DNA of 64,000 nt from Sphingobacterium athyrii (GTDB taxonomy: Bacteria > Bacteroidota > Bacteroidia > Sphingobacteriales > Sphingobacteriaceae): positions 1,422,971 through 1,486,970 of the forward strand of contig NZ_QCXX01000001.1 of assembly GCF_003071065.1 (NCBI RefSeq). The letters are read 5' to 3'. The position numbers and the translations under genes were made by a program. The notes under the pieces are model-generated. The model did no database searches. It had not been told where the DNA came from and saw only the letters and a program-made list of their open reading frames with translations. Below, in pieces: positions 44,141-53,732 of the stretch; the stretch's first letter is position 1; each line of letters starts with the position of its first letter.

Positions 44141-46081
44141 ATGAAAGAAATCACCTCAAAATTCGACAAAGTATTAAATGCATCTGCTGAATATGGAAAT
44201 GTAAATCATGAACCGGACTCAAGCACAGAACAACAACGCAATACGCCCAAAAAGGCCATGCCTTTTTCAGATCAAATAGGAAACTATCAACGTAACAAGG
44301 GAATCCCGACCAAATCTTATAAGGACAGTAAAATCTACATTGTCGGTAGCGGGATTGCCGGCATGTCAGCTGCATACTATTTCATCCGTGACGGACATGT
44401 GCCAGCTGAAAATATCACCTTTTTGGAGCAATTACATGTTGAAGGCGGATCCCTGGATGGCGCTGGCAATGCCAAAGATGGCTATGTTATTCGCGGCGGA
44501 CGTGAAATGGACATGACCTATGAAAATCTATGGGATATGTTTCAGGATATTCCAGCCTTGGAAATGCCTGCTCCTTATAGTGTACTCGATGAATATAGAT
44601 TGATCAACGACAACGATTCCAACTATTCAAAGGCACGGCTTATCCACAATCTTGGTGAAATAAAAGATTTTAGCAAATTTGGACTAGCAAAAAAAGATCA
44701 ACTGGCGATCATCAAGCTCCTACTGAAGAAGAAAGAAGAATTGGATGACCTGACGATTGAAGATTATTTCAGCGAATCTTTCTTAAGCAGTAATTTCTGG
44801 ACTTTTTGGCGCACCATGTTTGCTTTTGAAAACTGGCATAGCTTACTGGAATTGAAACTATACATGCATCGTTTCCTTCATGCGATCGATGGGTTAAATG
44901 ACCTTTCGTCGCTTGTATTTCCAAAATACAATCAATATGATACTTTCGTCACCCCGTTGCGTCGGGTATTACAAGATAAAGGCGCTAAAATTCAGTTCAA
45001 TGTGCTGGTCAAAGATCTCGACATACAGAGCAATACTGAAGGAAAAACCGTCGAAGGCATCATTACCGAACAAGATGGCAAGGAAATACGCATCCCCCTC
45101 GGTCCAAATAACTTTGTGATTGTCACAACCGGCTCAATGACCGAAGACACCTTCTATGGTGATAATGTCAAAGCACCGATCATCGGTATCGACAACAGCA
45201 CAAGCGGACAAAGTGCCGGCTGGAAACTTTGGAAAAATCTGGCCGCCAAGTCTGCTATTTTCGGTAAGCCAGAAAAATTCTGTAGCAATATTGAAAAATC
45301 AGCCTGGGAATCTGCTACACTGACTTGTAAACCTTCGGCATTAATCGAAAAATTGAAAGGCTATTCGGTCAATGACCCATACTCCGGAAAAACAGTCACT
45401 GGTGGTATTATCACAATTACAGATTCCAATTGGCTGATGAGCTTCACCTGCAACAGACAACCGCACTTCCCGGGCCAGCCCGACGATGTTCTTGTCCTTT
45501 GGGTCTATGCCCTATTTATGGACAAGCAAGGAAATTATGTTAAAAAGACCATGCCCGAATGTACCGGAAATGAAATTTTGGCTGAACTATGTCATCACCT
45601 TGGAATAATAGACCAATTGGATGATGTCATTAAAAATACGATTGTCCGTACGACATTTATGCCTTATATCACCTCCATGTTTATGCCCCGTGCTAAAGGT
45701 GACCGCCCAAGAGTAGTGCCCGAAGGCTTTAAAAATCTAGGCCTCGTTGGACAGTTCGTCGAAACAAACAACGACGTCGTCTTTACCATGGAAAGCTCCG
45801 TAAGAACCGCGCGCATTGCCGTGTACGAACTCTTGAATCTCAACAAACAAGTACCCGATATCAATCCTTTACAATATGATATCCGTCACTTGCTAAAAGC
45901 AGCACGGACACTGAACGACGACAGACCATTCATAGGAGAAGGGTTATTACGAAAAATCCTGAAAGGATCTTATTTTGAACATATTCTCCCCGGCGGGGAC
46001 GAAGAAAATGAAGATCACGAATCTTTTATCGCTGAACAGGTTGGCAAATTTAGAGACTGGTTAAAAGGAATTAAGGGATAG
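44141..46081 (+). CDS. ohyA: Oleate hydratase
   Basis: From ATG 44141 the product is 646 residues, the length I recall for the Elizabethkingia enzyme; an in-frame ATG at 44102 would add 13. With this start E122 in [10 protein letters not shown] and Y241 in L-K-L-Y-M-H-R-F fall exactly at the catalytic positions described for that enzyme. The FAD motif is [13 protein letters not shown] (69-81). It adds water to the cis-9 double bond of oleate to give 10-hydroxystearate, an unsaturated-fatty-acid detoxification. It is preceded by an AraC regulator and followed after 10 bases by a decayed 3-hydroxyacyl-CoA dehydrogenase. Confidence 0.97.
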   Translation: MKEITSKFDKVLNASAEYGNVNHEPDSSTEQQRNTPKKAMPFSDQIGNYQRNKGIPTKSYKDSKIYIVGSGIAGMSAAYYFIRDGHVPAENITFLEQLHVEGGSLDGAGNAKDGYVIRGGREMDMTYENLWDMFQDIPALEMPAPYSVLDEYRLINDNDSNYSKARLIHNLGEIKDFSKFGLAKKDQLAIIKLLLKKKEELDDLTIEDYFSESFLSSNFWTFWRTMFAFENWHSLLELKLYMHRFLHAIDGLNDLSSLVFPKYNQYDTFVTPLRRVLQDKGAKIQFNVLVKDLDIQSNTEGKTVEGIITEQDGKEIRIPLGPNNFVIVTTGSMTEDTFYGDNVKAPIIGIDNSTSGQSAGWKLWKNLAAKSAIFGKPEKFCSNIEKSAWESATLTCKPSALIEKLKGYSVNDPYSGKTVTGGIITITDSNWLMSFTCNRQPHFPGQPDDVLVLWVYALFMDKQGNYVKKTMPECTGNEILAELCHHLGIIDQLDDVIKNTIVRTTFMPYITSMFMPRAKGDRPRVVPEGFKNLGLVGQFVETNNDVVFTMESSVRTARIAVYELLNLNKQVPDINPLQYDIRHLLKAARTLNDDRPFIGEGLLRKILKGSYFEHILPGGDEENEDHESFIAEQVGKFRDWLKGIKG

Positions 46082-46091
46082 TTGAATCGGC

Positions 46092-46295
46092 ATGGTAGCC
46101 CTATCATTACATAAGGAACAACCGGGTTCCATCCTCAACTCTTTGTTGGTCCCTTTACTTTCAGCCGCAACAGACCTCTTGGTCCATGAAGTGGTGGACA
46201 TGGAGACAATAGTTGCTTACCTCAAGGGGCATTTTATTGATACTGGCACTTTAACAGCCTTAATAGCAGATCGCCAACGCCTTCAAAAAGGATAG
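46092..46295 (+). pseudogene. Remnant of a 3-hydroxyacyl-CoA dehydrogenase gene
   Basis: A 67-residue frame whose first half (L-H-K-E-Q-P-G-S-I-L-N-S-L-L-V-P-L-L-S-A-A-T-D-L-L) is the segment around the P-G-x-x-x-N-S-L-L-V-P motif that ends the Rossmann domain and begins the C-terminal domain of short-chain 3-hydroxyacyl-CoA dehydrogenases. It then jumps from M-E-T-I to V-A-Y-L-K-G-H-F-I-D-T-G, a stretch normally several dozen residues further on near the C-terminus. The N-terminal NAD domain, the stretch between and the final G-F-Y motif are missing. It reads as an internally deleted remnant. Confidence 0.75.
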
Positions 46296-46311
46296 GCGAT
46301 CTTGCTTTTTT
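46265..46311 (+). terminator. Rho-independent terminator after the remnant
   Basis: AGCA-GATCGCC and GGCGATC-TTGCT with one bulged base, loop of about 19 bases (with an inner CCTT/AAGG stem), then TTTTT. It overlaps the 3' end of the remnant and likely ends the ohyA transcript. Confidence 0.8.
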
Positions 46312-46322
46312 AACAAGACAGG

Positions 46323-47444
46323 TTAATTCGCATATACCGCATTGAGCCAGCCAAAAACCGATTCGTTTTGTCCGCTTTCATCCATTGGTTTACGTAGTTT
46401 CATCTCCTCCAGCAGGGCGTCAAATGTTTCTGCAATCCGAAGATCATCACGATTGCTAAATAGGGTGACAACAAGCTCTTTCTGCTTGTCTAAATAAACG
46501 ATATTATGGAAGCCCGTTGATTCACCGGAATGAAAGAATACTGTATTTTGACCGAAAGGATAGATAAACCAGCCCAAATTGTAGGAAACACCATCTTTTA
46601 CTGCCAAGTGCTCGTTTTCCAACAAATCCCGTATACCGGCCTGCTGAAAACGCTTATGAAGCAAAAAATTGGCCCATTGATGATATTCGATTGCCGATAA
46701 GTAGGCACCTCCATCGCCTTGTGTGGCACTGGTCACACTCTGATCCGCAAACACAAAGGTATCCTCTTTAGGATGATAACCCAAAGCCCGATTGGGGATG
46801 TCCGCATCAGCCGTATAGATGGTTCCTTCCACAATACCATTCGGCTGAAATAAATTCTTTTTCACGAAAGTTGCAAATGATTCCTTCGCCACCTGTTCCA
46901 CAATCAATGCCAGTAGGCAATAACCTGTATTGCTGTATCGGAATTGGCTCCCTATTGGGAAATAGAGCGTATCCGTCTGCCGTATATAATCCAGTACATC
47001 CTGGTCTGACACCTGTGCTGTTCGGCCTGTGGGTATCAATGCTTCATAATCCATGATCCCCGACCGGTGCTGAAGTAATTGAACAACGGTTATACCCCGC
47101 AGAGCCATCGGTAAATTATTAAAAAAAGATCCTAATTGATCCGTTGGATGTAATTTCCCCTGGTCAAATAAGCGACAAATAGCCTGCGCTGTCACCTGCT
47201 TACTCACGGAGGCCATCCGAAAATGGGTCTTCGCCGTGATCTTTTGTTTCGTTTTCAAATCTGCCATTCCTACTGCATATTGGTAACGGATCTGTCCGTG
47301 CTGACTGATCGCAACAACGATTCCCGGTTCATTTCCATTGGAATAATGGTTGGACAGGGTTTTATCCAATAAGGACTTGTTGATTTTTTGTCCCATCGCA
47401 CAGCTTGTTACACACATAAAAAATAAGACGATTTTTAGGTACAT
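46323..47444 (-). CDS. Secreted serine hydrolase (class C beta-lactamase-like)
   Basis: The product from ATG 47444 is 373 residues with a signal peptide (L-K-I-V-L-F-F-M-C-V-T-S-C-A-M-G-Q); an alternative start at 47462 adds 6. Active-site motifs: S-V-S-K (SxxK) in H-F-R-M-A-S-V-S-K-Q-V, Y-S-N in F-R-Y-S-N-T-G-Y, and H-S-G in F-F-H-S-G-E-S replacing KTG, as in AmpC-like esterases and DD-peptidases. Probably a periplasmic peptidase or esterase, not necessarily a beta-lactamase. Confidence 0.9.
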   Translation of the reverse strand: MYLKIVLFFMCVTSCAMGQKINKSLLDKTLSNHYSNGNEPGIVVAISQHGQIRYQYAVGMADLKTKQKITAKTHFRMASVSKQVTAQAICRLFDQGKLHPTDQLGSFFNNLPMALRGITVVQLLQHRSGIMDYEALIPTGRTAQVSDQDVLDYIRQTDTLYFPIGSQFRYSNTGYCLLALIVEQVAKESFATFVKKNLFQPNGIVEGTIYTADADIPNRALGYHPKEDTFVFADQSVTSATQGDGGAYLSAIEYHQWANFLLHKRFQQAGIRDLLENEHLAVKDGVSYNLGWFIYPFGQNTVFFHSGESTGFHNIVYLDKQKELVVTLFSNRDDLRIAETFDALLEEMKLRKPMDESGQNESVFGWLNAVYAN

Positions 47445-47659
47445 GATGCTAAAGTGCTGCATTTCTATTTGTTTTGTATGTCAAAACATCGTTTTAACGG
47501 ATTTCAATTTACCCAATTTTTAGACAATACTCAAATCTCCGTTCTTAAGTTCCAATTTTCTGTTTTTTCTTTTAAATTTGCCGTCCACCTTTATCACAAA
47601 AGGTTTTTGTTAGGACAGCAGTCTATCCTGCTGTTCCATTTGCTTAAATCACAACAACT

Positions 47660-48409
47660 ATGTTATTTATTTACAGTATCTACGACTTTGTACTAGCCGA
47701 AAAGACGGTAACAACGACCTTAAAGAATGAAAGTTCAGCCAGAACTTTTACTTTACAGATTATTACGCCCGCACGCAAATTTCTTGGTCTCCCCTTTGGC
47801 GGTGGTCTTGTCAAGATTTCGCGGCTATATGATGGACGTGGCCAACTTATCCATGCACGCAATTACTCCGACGAGCTTAAAGCAGAGATCAAAACCTTAA
47901 AAAAAGCATATTCAATCCCTTACTTTCAGCTATGGAAAGGTTTTGTATTTGTATTTGCGGCTATCTTGATCTGGGCTGGAATTTATGGGATAAAGAACAA
48001 AATTGCTGGCCAACAACGTGAAAATGAAACGGAAAAATTATTCAGCAATCTACAGCATCTGGAAGCAGGTCAACTTTATGGTGTAACATTTTTTACCAAC
48101 AGCAACGGTGGGAATATTAACGGATTACCTTCAGGATGGATAAAAATTAATAAGATTGTCGCTGACACGATATTCATTCAACGTTCCAAACAACTTGAAA
48201 CAAGTAAAGCGCTTTTTGAGATGGACAATATCAGTTCCATCAAACCGAAATCCGAAACAGATTGGGAAGAAAAAATAGAGCGGATGAACTATAAACTATT
48301 TCTGGAACAACTCAAAGAACCAAATAAAAAAGGAGTGGACCTGCTTTATATCGGTCCTGATCACGATAACTATTCCGGCGTGATCTTCACCATCAAAGGC
48401 AGCGAATAA
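47660..48409 (+). CDS. Single-helix membrane protein of unknown function
   Basis: A 249-residue protein with one clear membrane helix (about 92-111, G-F-V-F-V-F-A-A-I-L-I-W-A-G-I) between two soluble parts. The part before the helix reads like a small beta domain with an R-x-Y-D-G-R-G motif; the part after has V-T-F-F-T-N-S-N-G-G and later D-L-L-Y-I-G-P-D-H-D-N-Y. No family was recognised and no partner is nearby. Confidence 0.7.
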   Translation: MLFIYSIYDFVLAEKTVTTTLKNESSARTFTLQIITPARKFLGLPFGGGLVKISRLYDGRGQLIHARNYSDELKAEIKTLKKAYSIPYFQLWKGFVFVFAAILIWAGIYGIKNKIAGQQRENETEKLFSNLQHLEAGQLYGVTFFTNSNGGNINGLPSGWIKINKIVADTIFIQRSKQLETSKALFEMDNISSIKPKSETDWEEKIERMNYKLFLEQLKEPNKKGVDLLYIGPDHDNYSGVIFTIKGSE

Positions 48410-48418
48410 CGCAGCCAT

Positions 48419-48634
48419 TCATCCAGTCTTCTGAACAACATCTATTCTCAGAAGATTGGATAATCTTTTTCCATAATTACAGTAATTTCTTGAGTTCTCG
48501 ATTGAGACTTCTGACCGAATTCCAAGATAGGCGGCCATATCTTCCTTCTTTATCACGATATCCTGCCAGTACTCGAGTTCGGCGGTTTTGGCGTTCATAT
48601 CCCCTACCATATCACATGGACGCATGAACAGCAT
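48419..48634 (-). pseudogene. Possible decayed Crp/Fnr-type HTH fragment
   Basis: On the minus strand E-D-M-A-A-Y-L-G-I-R-S-E reads like the recognition region of Crp/Fnr regulators. The frame then loses the pattern, but a shifted frame directly continues it as S-L-N-R-E-L-K-K-L-L-stop, the expected second helix. A one-base insertion or two-base deletion would explain this. The beta-barrel sensor domain expected upstream is absent. Likely a truncated, frameshifted remnant; identification is tentative. Confidence 0.4.
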
Positions 48635-48717
48635 GAGTTTAATTTAGAACATGAGCGGTTTATTGCCCTCCAATGTATGGATGAGATTCTGACATATCTA
48701 AGCTAAAAACCGGTTAA

Positions 48718-48762
48718 CAGCCTAAGTGAAGCACAGTCTTTACGAGACGTTCACTTAGGCTG
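48718..48762. terminator. Inverted repeat / terminator of the DinB-like gene
   Basis: Exact 12-bp arms CAGCCTAAGTGA (48718-48729) and TCACTTAGGCTG (48751-48762) around a 21-base loop, 9 bases past the stop of the minus-strand DinB-like gene. It lacks a long T-run. Confidence 0.7.
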
Positions 48763-48770
48763 TTTCATTC

Positions 48771-49295
48771 CTAATAGGCCATGCTTTCATCCACATCGTA
48801 TTTCATACTTGGATAATTGAGTATACGCCGCATCAGTGCCATTTGGCCACAAAGATAATCCTGCCTTCCAATGCACATTCCCACAAAGTTGAGCTTATTC
48901 TCCTCGATAAAAGGAATGTTCATGTCGATTTTAAAAATCTCCGCCAATTCCGCATCGTCTACTTCCAGCAGACGCTGATAAACTTTGGGAGAAATGGCAT
49001 AAAAACTATCTTTCAATTCTTGTAAACTTGGGTAGTTAAACTTTTCGTCCAAGGTTTTCCCCATAAAAAATAAGTCGTGGTAGGGATCTTCCTCCTGAAG
49101 CCCCAAGACATATGCAATCCCATAACGTACATTGACAAAATTACCGGCCATCCACACCATGTGGTTGGTCTGCCCGTTGATACGTTGATGTGCATGCTCC
49201 TCCGTGATACCATCCAGCACATTGATAAAATTCTGACTGTGCATCCGATACGCAGGGATAATGACTTCTAATTTTGCTGATTTTGGTTTATCCAT
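48771..49295 (-). CDS. DinB-like four-helix protein lacking usual His ligands
   Basis: A 174-residue protein with the DinB/DfsB four-helix layout: N-H-M-V-W-M-A-G-N holds the His of the second helix, and the last helix has G-R-Q-D-Y-L-C-G-Q-M-A-L-M-R-R, matching the family's H-x-x-x-Y-H-x-G-Q-I-x-x-x-R except that both histidines are replaced (R and L). It may thus not bind the usual metal, or bind it differently. DinB-like proteins are often thiol transferases or of unknown function. Confidence 0.8.
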   Translation of the reverse strand: MDKPKSAKLEVIIPAYRMHSQNFINVLDGITEEHAHQRINGQTNHMVWMAGNFVNVRYGIAYVLGLQEEDPYHDLFFMGKTLDEKFNYPSLQELKDSFYAISPKVYQRLLEVDDAELAEIFKIDMNIPFIEENKLNFVGMCIGRQDYLCGQMALMRRILNYPSMKYDVDESMAY

Positions 49296-49454
49296 CGCTC
49301 ATTGATCTATAGGTGCTGGGCACCTGGGTTATTTCATCAAAGTTAACTGATTGAAAGCAAGATACACTTGTCGTATGGCAAGAATATAAACATCAGCAAA
49401 AACAACAGGCCTTAAATCACAAAACCAGGGTAAATTTGATAACTTTGTCCTGCA

Positions 49455-49670
49455 TGGTTTAACGGCACGATGCTGCAGGAAGCCAGGGCTATCCTGGAAG
49501 GAAAGATCTACAGTTACAATCGGGGCGAAATCGCTCTGCTGGAAGTGATCAACGCACAACGCTCCTACAATGAAACCCGGCTGGCCTATGATGAAGCACG
49601 CTACAATTATGCAGTTGCATTGGTTGAATTGCGGCGTGCAGCAGCCATTTGGGATATTGATCAGCTGTGA
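49455..49670 (+). pseudogene. C-terminal remnant of a CusC/TolC-type outer-membrane factor
   Basis: The frame holds about 72 codons, including ATG at 49470. W-F-N-G-T-M-L-Q-E-A-R-A-I-L-E-G-K-I-Y-S is followed by Y-N-R-G-E-I-A-L-L-E-V-I-N-A-Q-R-S-Y-N and ends A-V-A-L-V-E-L-R-R-A-A-A-I-W-D-I. This is the C-terminal helix block of metal-efflux outer-membrane factors of the CusC type. The first ~350 residues and the rest of a CusABC locus are absent. It ends 11 bases from the convergent MFS gene, at the end of the next efflux operon. Too short to form a channel; a gene remnant. Confidence 0.85.
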
Positions 49671-49681
49671 TGCCCAAGCCG

Positions 49682-51259
49682 TCAGACAGGTGAAATCTGA
49701 TTCCTTTTTAGCTTCTTATACATGCTTTTCAAGGAAGGAGAAATCAGTATCAGCAGTAAGATGCTGATACTGATCATGGACATCAGTTCATAGAAGTCCA
49801 TGCCATAGCGGACAAAAGACTGCATATTGACCCGTTCACTGATGAGTTTTAATGCCGCAGTATGTTCCTGAAATAGCAGCCCCTGATGCATTACCCGGTG
49901 TGATTCCTGCTGAACATAATCTTCAAATATCGGATTGCCCGACTGGAGCTGATCCCGAAAGACCTCACGGTGCTGCGCATGTTCAAATAATCTGAAGAAA
50001 TTCTGAAGTCCAATACTGCTGGTATATCCGAGATAACGGACCGCCAGACAGGCCGCCGCCGCCGAGGCGCCCAATTGGGGGCGTACGCTGGTGATCACGA
50101 ATAAAATTGTCGGTACCATGATCAGGCCTACACCCAGCCCATGCAATACCAAAGGCAACCAGAAATGGTCTTCATTGCCCTCGCTTTCAAATGAGAAAAA
50201 CATATATTGATGAAAGGCCAATAGGCAACAGTAGCCAACAATCCAGATCCATTTCACTGTACGCCGTTGTAATAACCAATAGAGAGAGAGCATCACACCG
50301 GATACAATCCCAAGGATATTGAACCATTGAATATAGGACAGGTGAATGGGATCCAAGCGGATAACCTGAAGAAAATATTGATTGGAAATCGCCAGGGAAA
50401 ACCGTTCAATATACATCATGTACAGGACAAGGATTCCAAGCAAGAATTTTTTATTCCCAAAAATGGATAGCTCGATATAAACACGTTTGATTGCTATCTG
50501 CCTCATGATAAACAGGCCCAGGCATAAAATTCCAGCGATCAATACGTTCAACATGGAAGTATCCGAAAACCAATAGCGCTCCTGACCATACACCATCAGA
50601 TAACCGAAACTCACAACGGTCAAACTGTAGAGGATGAAGCTGGCCCAATCCAGGGAAAACAAAGGGTAAGGCCGGTTATGTCGAATAGGCTTCATGGTGA
50701 GCATAATCAGCAGAAGTCCAGGAACAAAAGAGAAGGCGGCGTAGAGATAAAGTTCATCAAAGTTGAATGAGTCAATAAATTCTGCTGTCACAAAGGTATT
50801 GAAAGGCGAACTGCAAAGCAGCATACCAAAAAAAATTGCATAGCTTCCCTCCTTCGCACGTTCGGTTTTCAGTCTGGAAAATATCATGGAGATGGAAAGG
50901 TTGACAGCCGATGCGAACAACATGCCCTGAAAAAAGCGTAAACCGAATATCCAATCAATCTCCCTGATACGGTACATCAGGTAGCAATTGAGCAATTGCA
51001 GGAGGTTGAAAATGATATAGTACTGTTTGACCGGAAAGTATTGAAAGAAGCGGCGCTCCAACACATAGAATCCTACAAATCCCGCGTAGAATAAAATAAT
51101 GAGAAATTGGACATCACTGGGCTGCGCGCCGTAGAAACCAGCAGTGACATTGACATTGGCCCCCGGTAGAAAAAACAAGACCATACTCGGCATCAATCCA
51201 CTGAATAAAATCAGCTTAATTAGCCATTCGGGCACCCAGTCTTTAAAAATTCCTTTCAC
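49682..51259 (-). CDS. EmrB-type MFS drug transporter
   Basis: A 525-residue inner-membrane MFS protein with about 14 helices (DHA2 layout), last in the minus-strand operon OMF-HlyD-MFS. Helix motifs are weak; the N-terminal A-G-F-Y-G-A-Q-P-S-D-V-Q-F segment and the long loop before the last helix are as in Bacteroidota EmrB-like pumps. It begins 2 bases after the HlyD gene. Presumably exports hydrophobic toxic compounds across both membranes with its partners. Confidence 0.9.
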   Translation of the reverse strand: MKGIFKDWVPEWLIKLILFSGLMPSMVLFFLPGANVNVTAGFYGAQPSDVQFLIILFYAGFVGFYVLERRFFQYFPVKQYYIIFNLLQLLNCYLMYRIREIDWIFGLRFFQGMLFASAVNLSISMIFSRLKTERAKEGSYAIFFGMLLCSSPFNTFVTAEFIDSFNFDELYLYAAFSFVPGLLLIMLTMKPIRHNRPYPLFSLDWASFILYSLTVVSFGYLMVYGQERYWFSDTSMLNVLIAGILCLGLFIMRQIAIKRVYIELSIFGNKKFLLGILVLYMMYIERFSLAISNQYFLQVIRLDPIHLSYIQWFNILGIVSGVMLSLYWLLQRRTVKWIWIVGYCCLLAFHQYMFFSFESEGNEDHFWLPLVLHGLGVGLIMVPTILFVITSVRPQLGASAAAACLAVRYLGYTSSIGLQNFFRLFEHAQHREVFRDQLQSGNPIFEDYVQQESHRVMHQGLLFQEHTAALKLISERVNMQSFVRYGMDFYELMSMISISILLLILISPSLKSMYKKLKRNQISPV

Positions 51260-51261
51260 TG

Positions 51262-52320
51262 CTATTGGTTTTTTGAGACTGAAACATTGACGTTCATCCC
51301 TGAGAGTAATTTTGCCCCCCCCTTGCCTTTATCCAGTTCAATACGGACGGGTACACGCTGTACAATCTTTACAAAGTTGCCGGTTGCATTATCTGGTGGG
51401 AGCAGTGAAAAAGAAGATCCTGTCGCCGGGGAAATAGAAATTATCTTTCCATAAAATATTTCATCCGGATAAGCGTCCGCAACAACTTGTACACGGCCGC
51501 CAAGATGGAGATAGCGCAATTGTGTTTCCTTAAAGTTGGCCGTTACCCATATCGGTGTCTCCCTATTGACGATAAACCCAAGCACCTCCCCCGGATTTAC
51601 CATCTGTCCCTTTTCAATGGTACGCTTACCTACCCGACCATCATAAGGTGCCCGGATTACCGTGTAGCCCACATCAAGGTGCTTTCGGTTTGCTGCGGCC
51701 GACAAGCGTACTTTCTCCGCATTGATCACCCCCTTTTTCACATCAACATCATTCACACGGTCCCGAGAGGCCTCCAACTTATGCTGTAATGCGGCAAGCT
51801 CACTGTTATACACCTCCAGCGTTGCTTTTATATCTTCCAGCTGCTGTGCCGTAGCAGATTTTTCGTCAAATAGAAATTTGTAGCGGTCATATTCCAATTG
51901 CTGTTTCGTCACCCGTGCTTCGGCAGCAACAATGGATTTTTCCAATGCTTCATGTTCGGCTTGCAATATTTCCTTTTGGCTGCCCAGCACGTTGATTTCT
52001 GCATTTTCTCTATTTATCGAAGCAGAAGCCTGATCCGCTTCATATTTGTATTCCCGATTATCAATCAGTAACAACGTGTCGCCACGCTTGACCGATTGAT
52101 GATCTTTATAGTGAACCGAAATAATGTAACCGCCCACACGGGAGATGATGGGATTAATATATTGCGTCACTTGGGCATCGTTGGTGTAGGTATAGCGTAT
52201 GCGCAACCAGAGTATCCTTCCTCCCCATAGTAAAAGTGCCAACAAAGCAATTCCAGCAAACCAATTGGTGATGCGGGTCAATTGTACATCGGTCATTGAC
52301 CGGCCTGATTTAGGTTTCAT
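51262..52320 (-). CDS. EmrA/HlyD-type periplasmic adaptor
   Basis: A 352-residue adaptor with one N-terminal membrane helix (about 17-36), the Y-T-Y-T-N-D-A-Q-V motif of EmrA-like proteins, a lipoyl half with H-Q-S-V-K-R-G-D-T-L-L-L-I-D, a long coiled coil (about 85-190) and the second lipoyl half with V-I-R-A-P-Y-D-G-R-V-G-K-R. It links the MFS pump to the TolC-like channel. Its ATG overlaps the last base of the OMF stop. Confidence 0.93.
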   Translation of the reverse strand: MKPKSGRSMTDVQLTRITNWFAGIALLALLLWGGRILWLRIRYTYTNDAQVTQYINPIISRVGGYIISVHYKDHQSVKRGDTLLLIDNREYKYEADQASASINRENAEINVLGSQKEILQAEHEALEKSIVAAEARVTKQQLEYDRYKFLFDEKSATAQQLEDIKATLEVYNSELAALQHKLEASRDRVNDVDVKKGVINAEKVRLSAAANRKHLDVGYTVIRAPYDGRVGKRTIEKGQMVNPGEVLGFIVNRETPIWVTANFKETQLRYLHLGGRVQVVADAYPDEIFYGKIISISPATGSSFSLLPPDNATGNFVKIVQRVPVRIELDKGKGGAKLLSGMNVNVSVSKNQ

Positions 52321-53732
52321 TAGATAGTACCCTTCAAAAATTCAATAAAATAGTAGTGTTTCTGTAGCGCGATCCGAGCGGATTCCAGATCAAAGTTTGT
52401 CTTGAGGCATTGCATATCGGCATCCAATAGATCCGTAATCAGTGCCGAAGACTTGAAATATCTATTTTTTATAATACGGGCATTTTCCTTAGCCAGCGCC
52501 ACATTTTTTTGACAGACCGCCTGTTGCTCCAATGCAAGATTATAATCCAAATAAGCCTTCAACAGTTCATTTTCCACCGCTTCCTCTTCATGATGGTGTT
52601 TGACCTCTTCCCGCTTCAACGCGACCTGAGCTCCCCGAACAATATTTTTGTTGAGGTACAAAGCGGATATCGGGATGTTCAATTTAAGGCCCACTATATT
52701 TAAGTTGTACCAGTTCGCATTATATGGATATAAAAATACCTGTGGATTGGCAAAAGTAAATGTGTTGGTCAAGCCCAATTCAGGCAGATAATTTGATTTG
52801 GCCTCTTTGATATCCAGTTTTTTTAATGCAACTTCCTTTTCAGATTTTAACAGCACAAAAGCCTGCTGTCTCGCAATGGCCACAAGTTCCGCATAGTTCA
52901 GCGGATGACTTTCCATCGGGATACATATCGGAATAATTTCTTGTCGTATATCGGCGATCAACTGTAATTTTTGGTTAATTGCCCTGATATCATTAGCGAT
53001 CTGCACCAGCAGCAGTTCACGCTTGGACAATTCAAGAGAAATCCGTAACACATCACTATGTAATACAACACCTGCGGTGTAACGATGTTCGATCTCTTTC
53101 AGTTGCGTCCGCTGATCTTTGATATCTTCTTCGATCAGAGCCCTGTTGCGATAAGCTAAATTCAAATCCAAAAATAAGTTGGAGATTTCCAGCTTGATCG
53201 CCGCGGTGGCACTCTTCCAGTCAATGTTCGCCAGTTCAAGTTCCAGCTTTTTTGATTCGATCTTCATCAGATCCCGATGGCCATTGTAGAGATTCAGGTA
53301 AAAATCGAGTCCTGTGTCATATAAATAATGGATAACATCGTGCTGTGATGGTTTGGCGAATATCCCCTGATCGTAAACAGGCATGTTGCTTGCATAACTT
53401 GCAGAAGCCCTGATATTGATTTTAGGCAGTAATTCCATCCGTTGCTGCTGTAAAGCTATCCCCTTTTCCTGTAACAGCAAATGAGACTGTTCAATATACT
53501 TACTGTTTTGCAGCGACTTACTGATCAAATCAGCGAGCGAGATGCGTAGCGAGTCCTGCGCCTGTGTTTCTAAAACGGAGCATACAAGTACCGTAATGGT
53601 GCCGAATGCTTTTGCCCAAAAGGGTGGAAAAAAGTTCACTTGTGCGTATGTTATTTTTTGCGTTGCAAACTTAGATACTAATCGGAATATGCATTTCTTC
53701 ACAAACGCCAATATGTTATGAAAAAAAGACAT
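52320..53732 (-). CDS. TolC-family outer-membrane efflux protein
   Basis: A 470-residue outer-membrane factor, first in its operon. The first ~57 residues include a signal-like stretch ending E-T-Q-A-Q-D, unusually far from the ATG at 53732; a start nearer the signal is possible but no better ATG with the full hydrophobic core was found. The OEP helices are present (I-S-N-L-F-L-D-L-N-L-A-Y-R, later L-L-K-A-Y-L-D-Y-N-L-A-L-E-Q). Confidence 0.9.
   Translation of the reverse strand: MSFFHNILAFVKKCIFRLVSKFATQKITYAQVNFFPPFWAKAFGTITVLVCSVLETQAQDSLRISLADLISKSLQNSKYIEQSHLLLQEKGIALQQQRMELLPKINIRASASYASNMPVYDQGIFAKPSQHDVIHYLYDTGLDFYLNLYNGHRDLMKIESKKLELELANIDWKSATAAIKLEISNLFLDLNLAYRNRALIEEDIKDQRTQLKEIEHRYTAGVVLHSDVLRISLELSKRELLLVQIANDIRAINQKLQLIADIRQEIIPICIPMESHPLNYAELVAIARQQAFVLLKSEKEVALKKLDIKEAKSNYLPELGLTNTFTFANPQVFLYPYNANWYNLNIVGLKLNIPISALYLNKNIVRGAQVALKREEVKHHHEEEAVENELLKAYLDYNLALEQQAVCQKNVALAKENARIIKNRYFKSSALITDLLDADMQCLKTNFDLESARIALQKHYYFIEFLKGTI

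Noticed and set aside
42600-46081. Mobile island carrying the oleate hydratase
   Set aside because: No integrase, terminal repeats or tRNA was found, and gene style matches the surroundings.
46323-47444. True class C beta-lactamase regulated by the BlaI/BlaR1-like pair
   Set aside because: It lies 7 kb away on the other strand, has H-S-G instead of K-T-G, and no copy of the 16-bp operator was seen in front of it.
48500-48706. Plus-strand frame ending in L-T-Y-L-S before 48706
   Set aside because: Its end looks protein-like, but it has no convincing start and overlaps the Crp-like fragment antisense; insufficient to call a gene.
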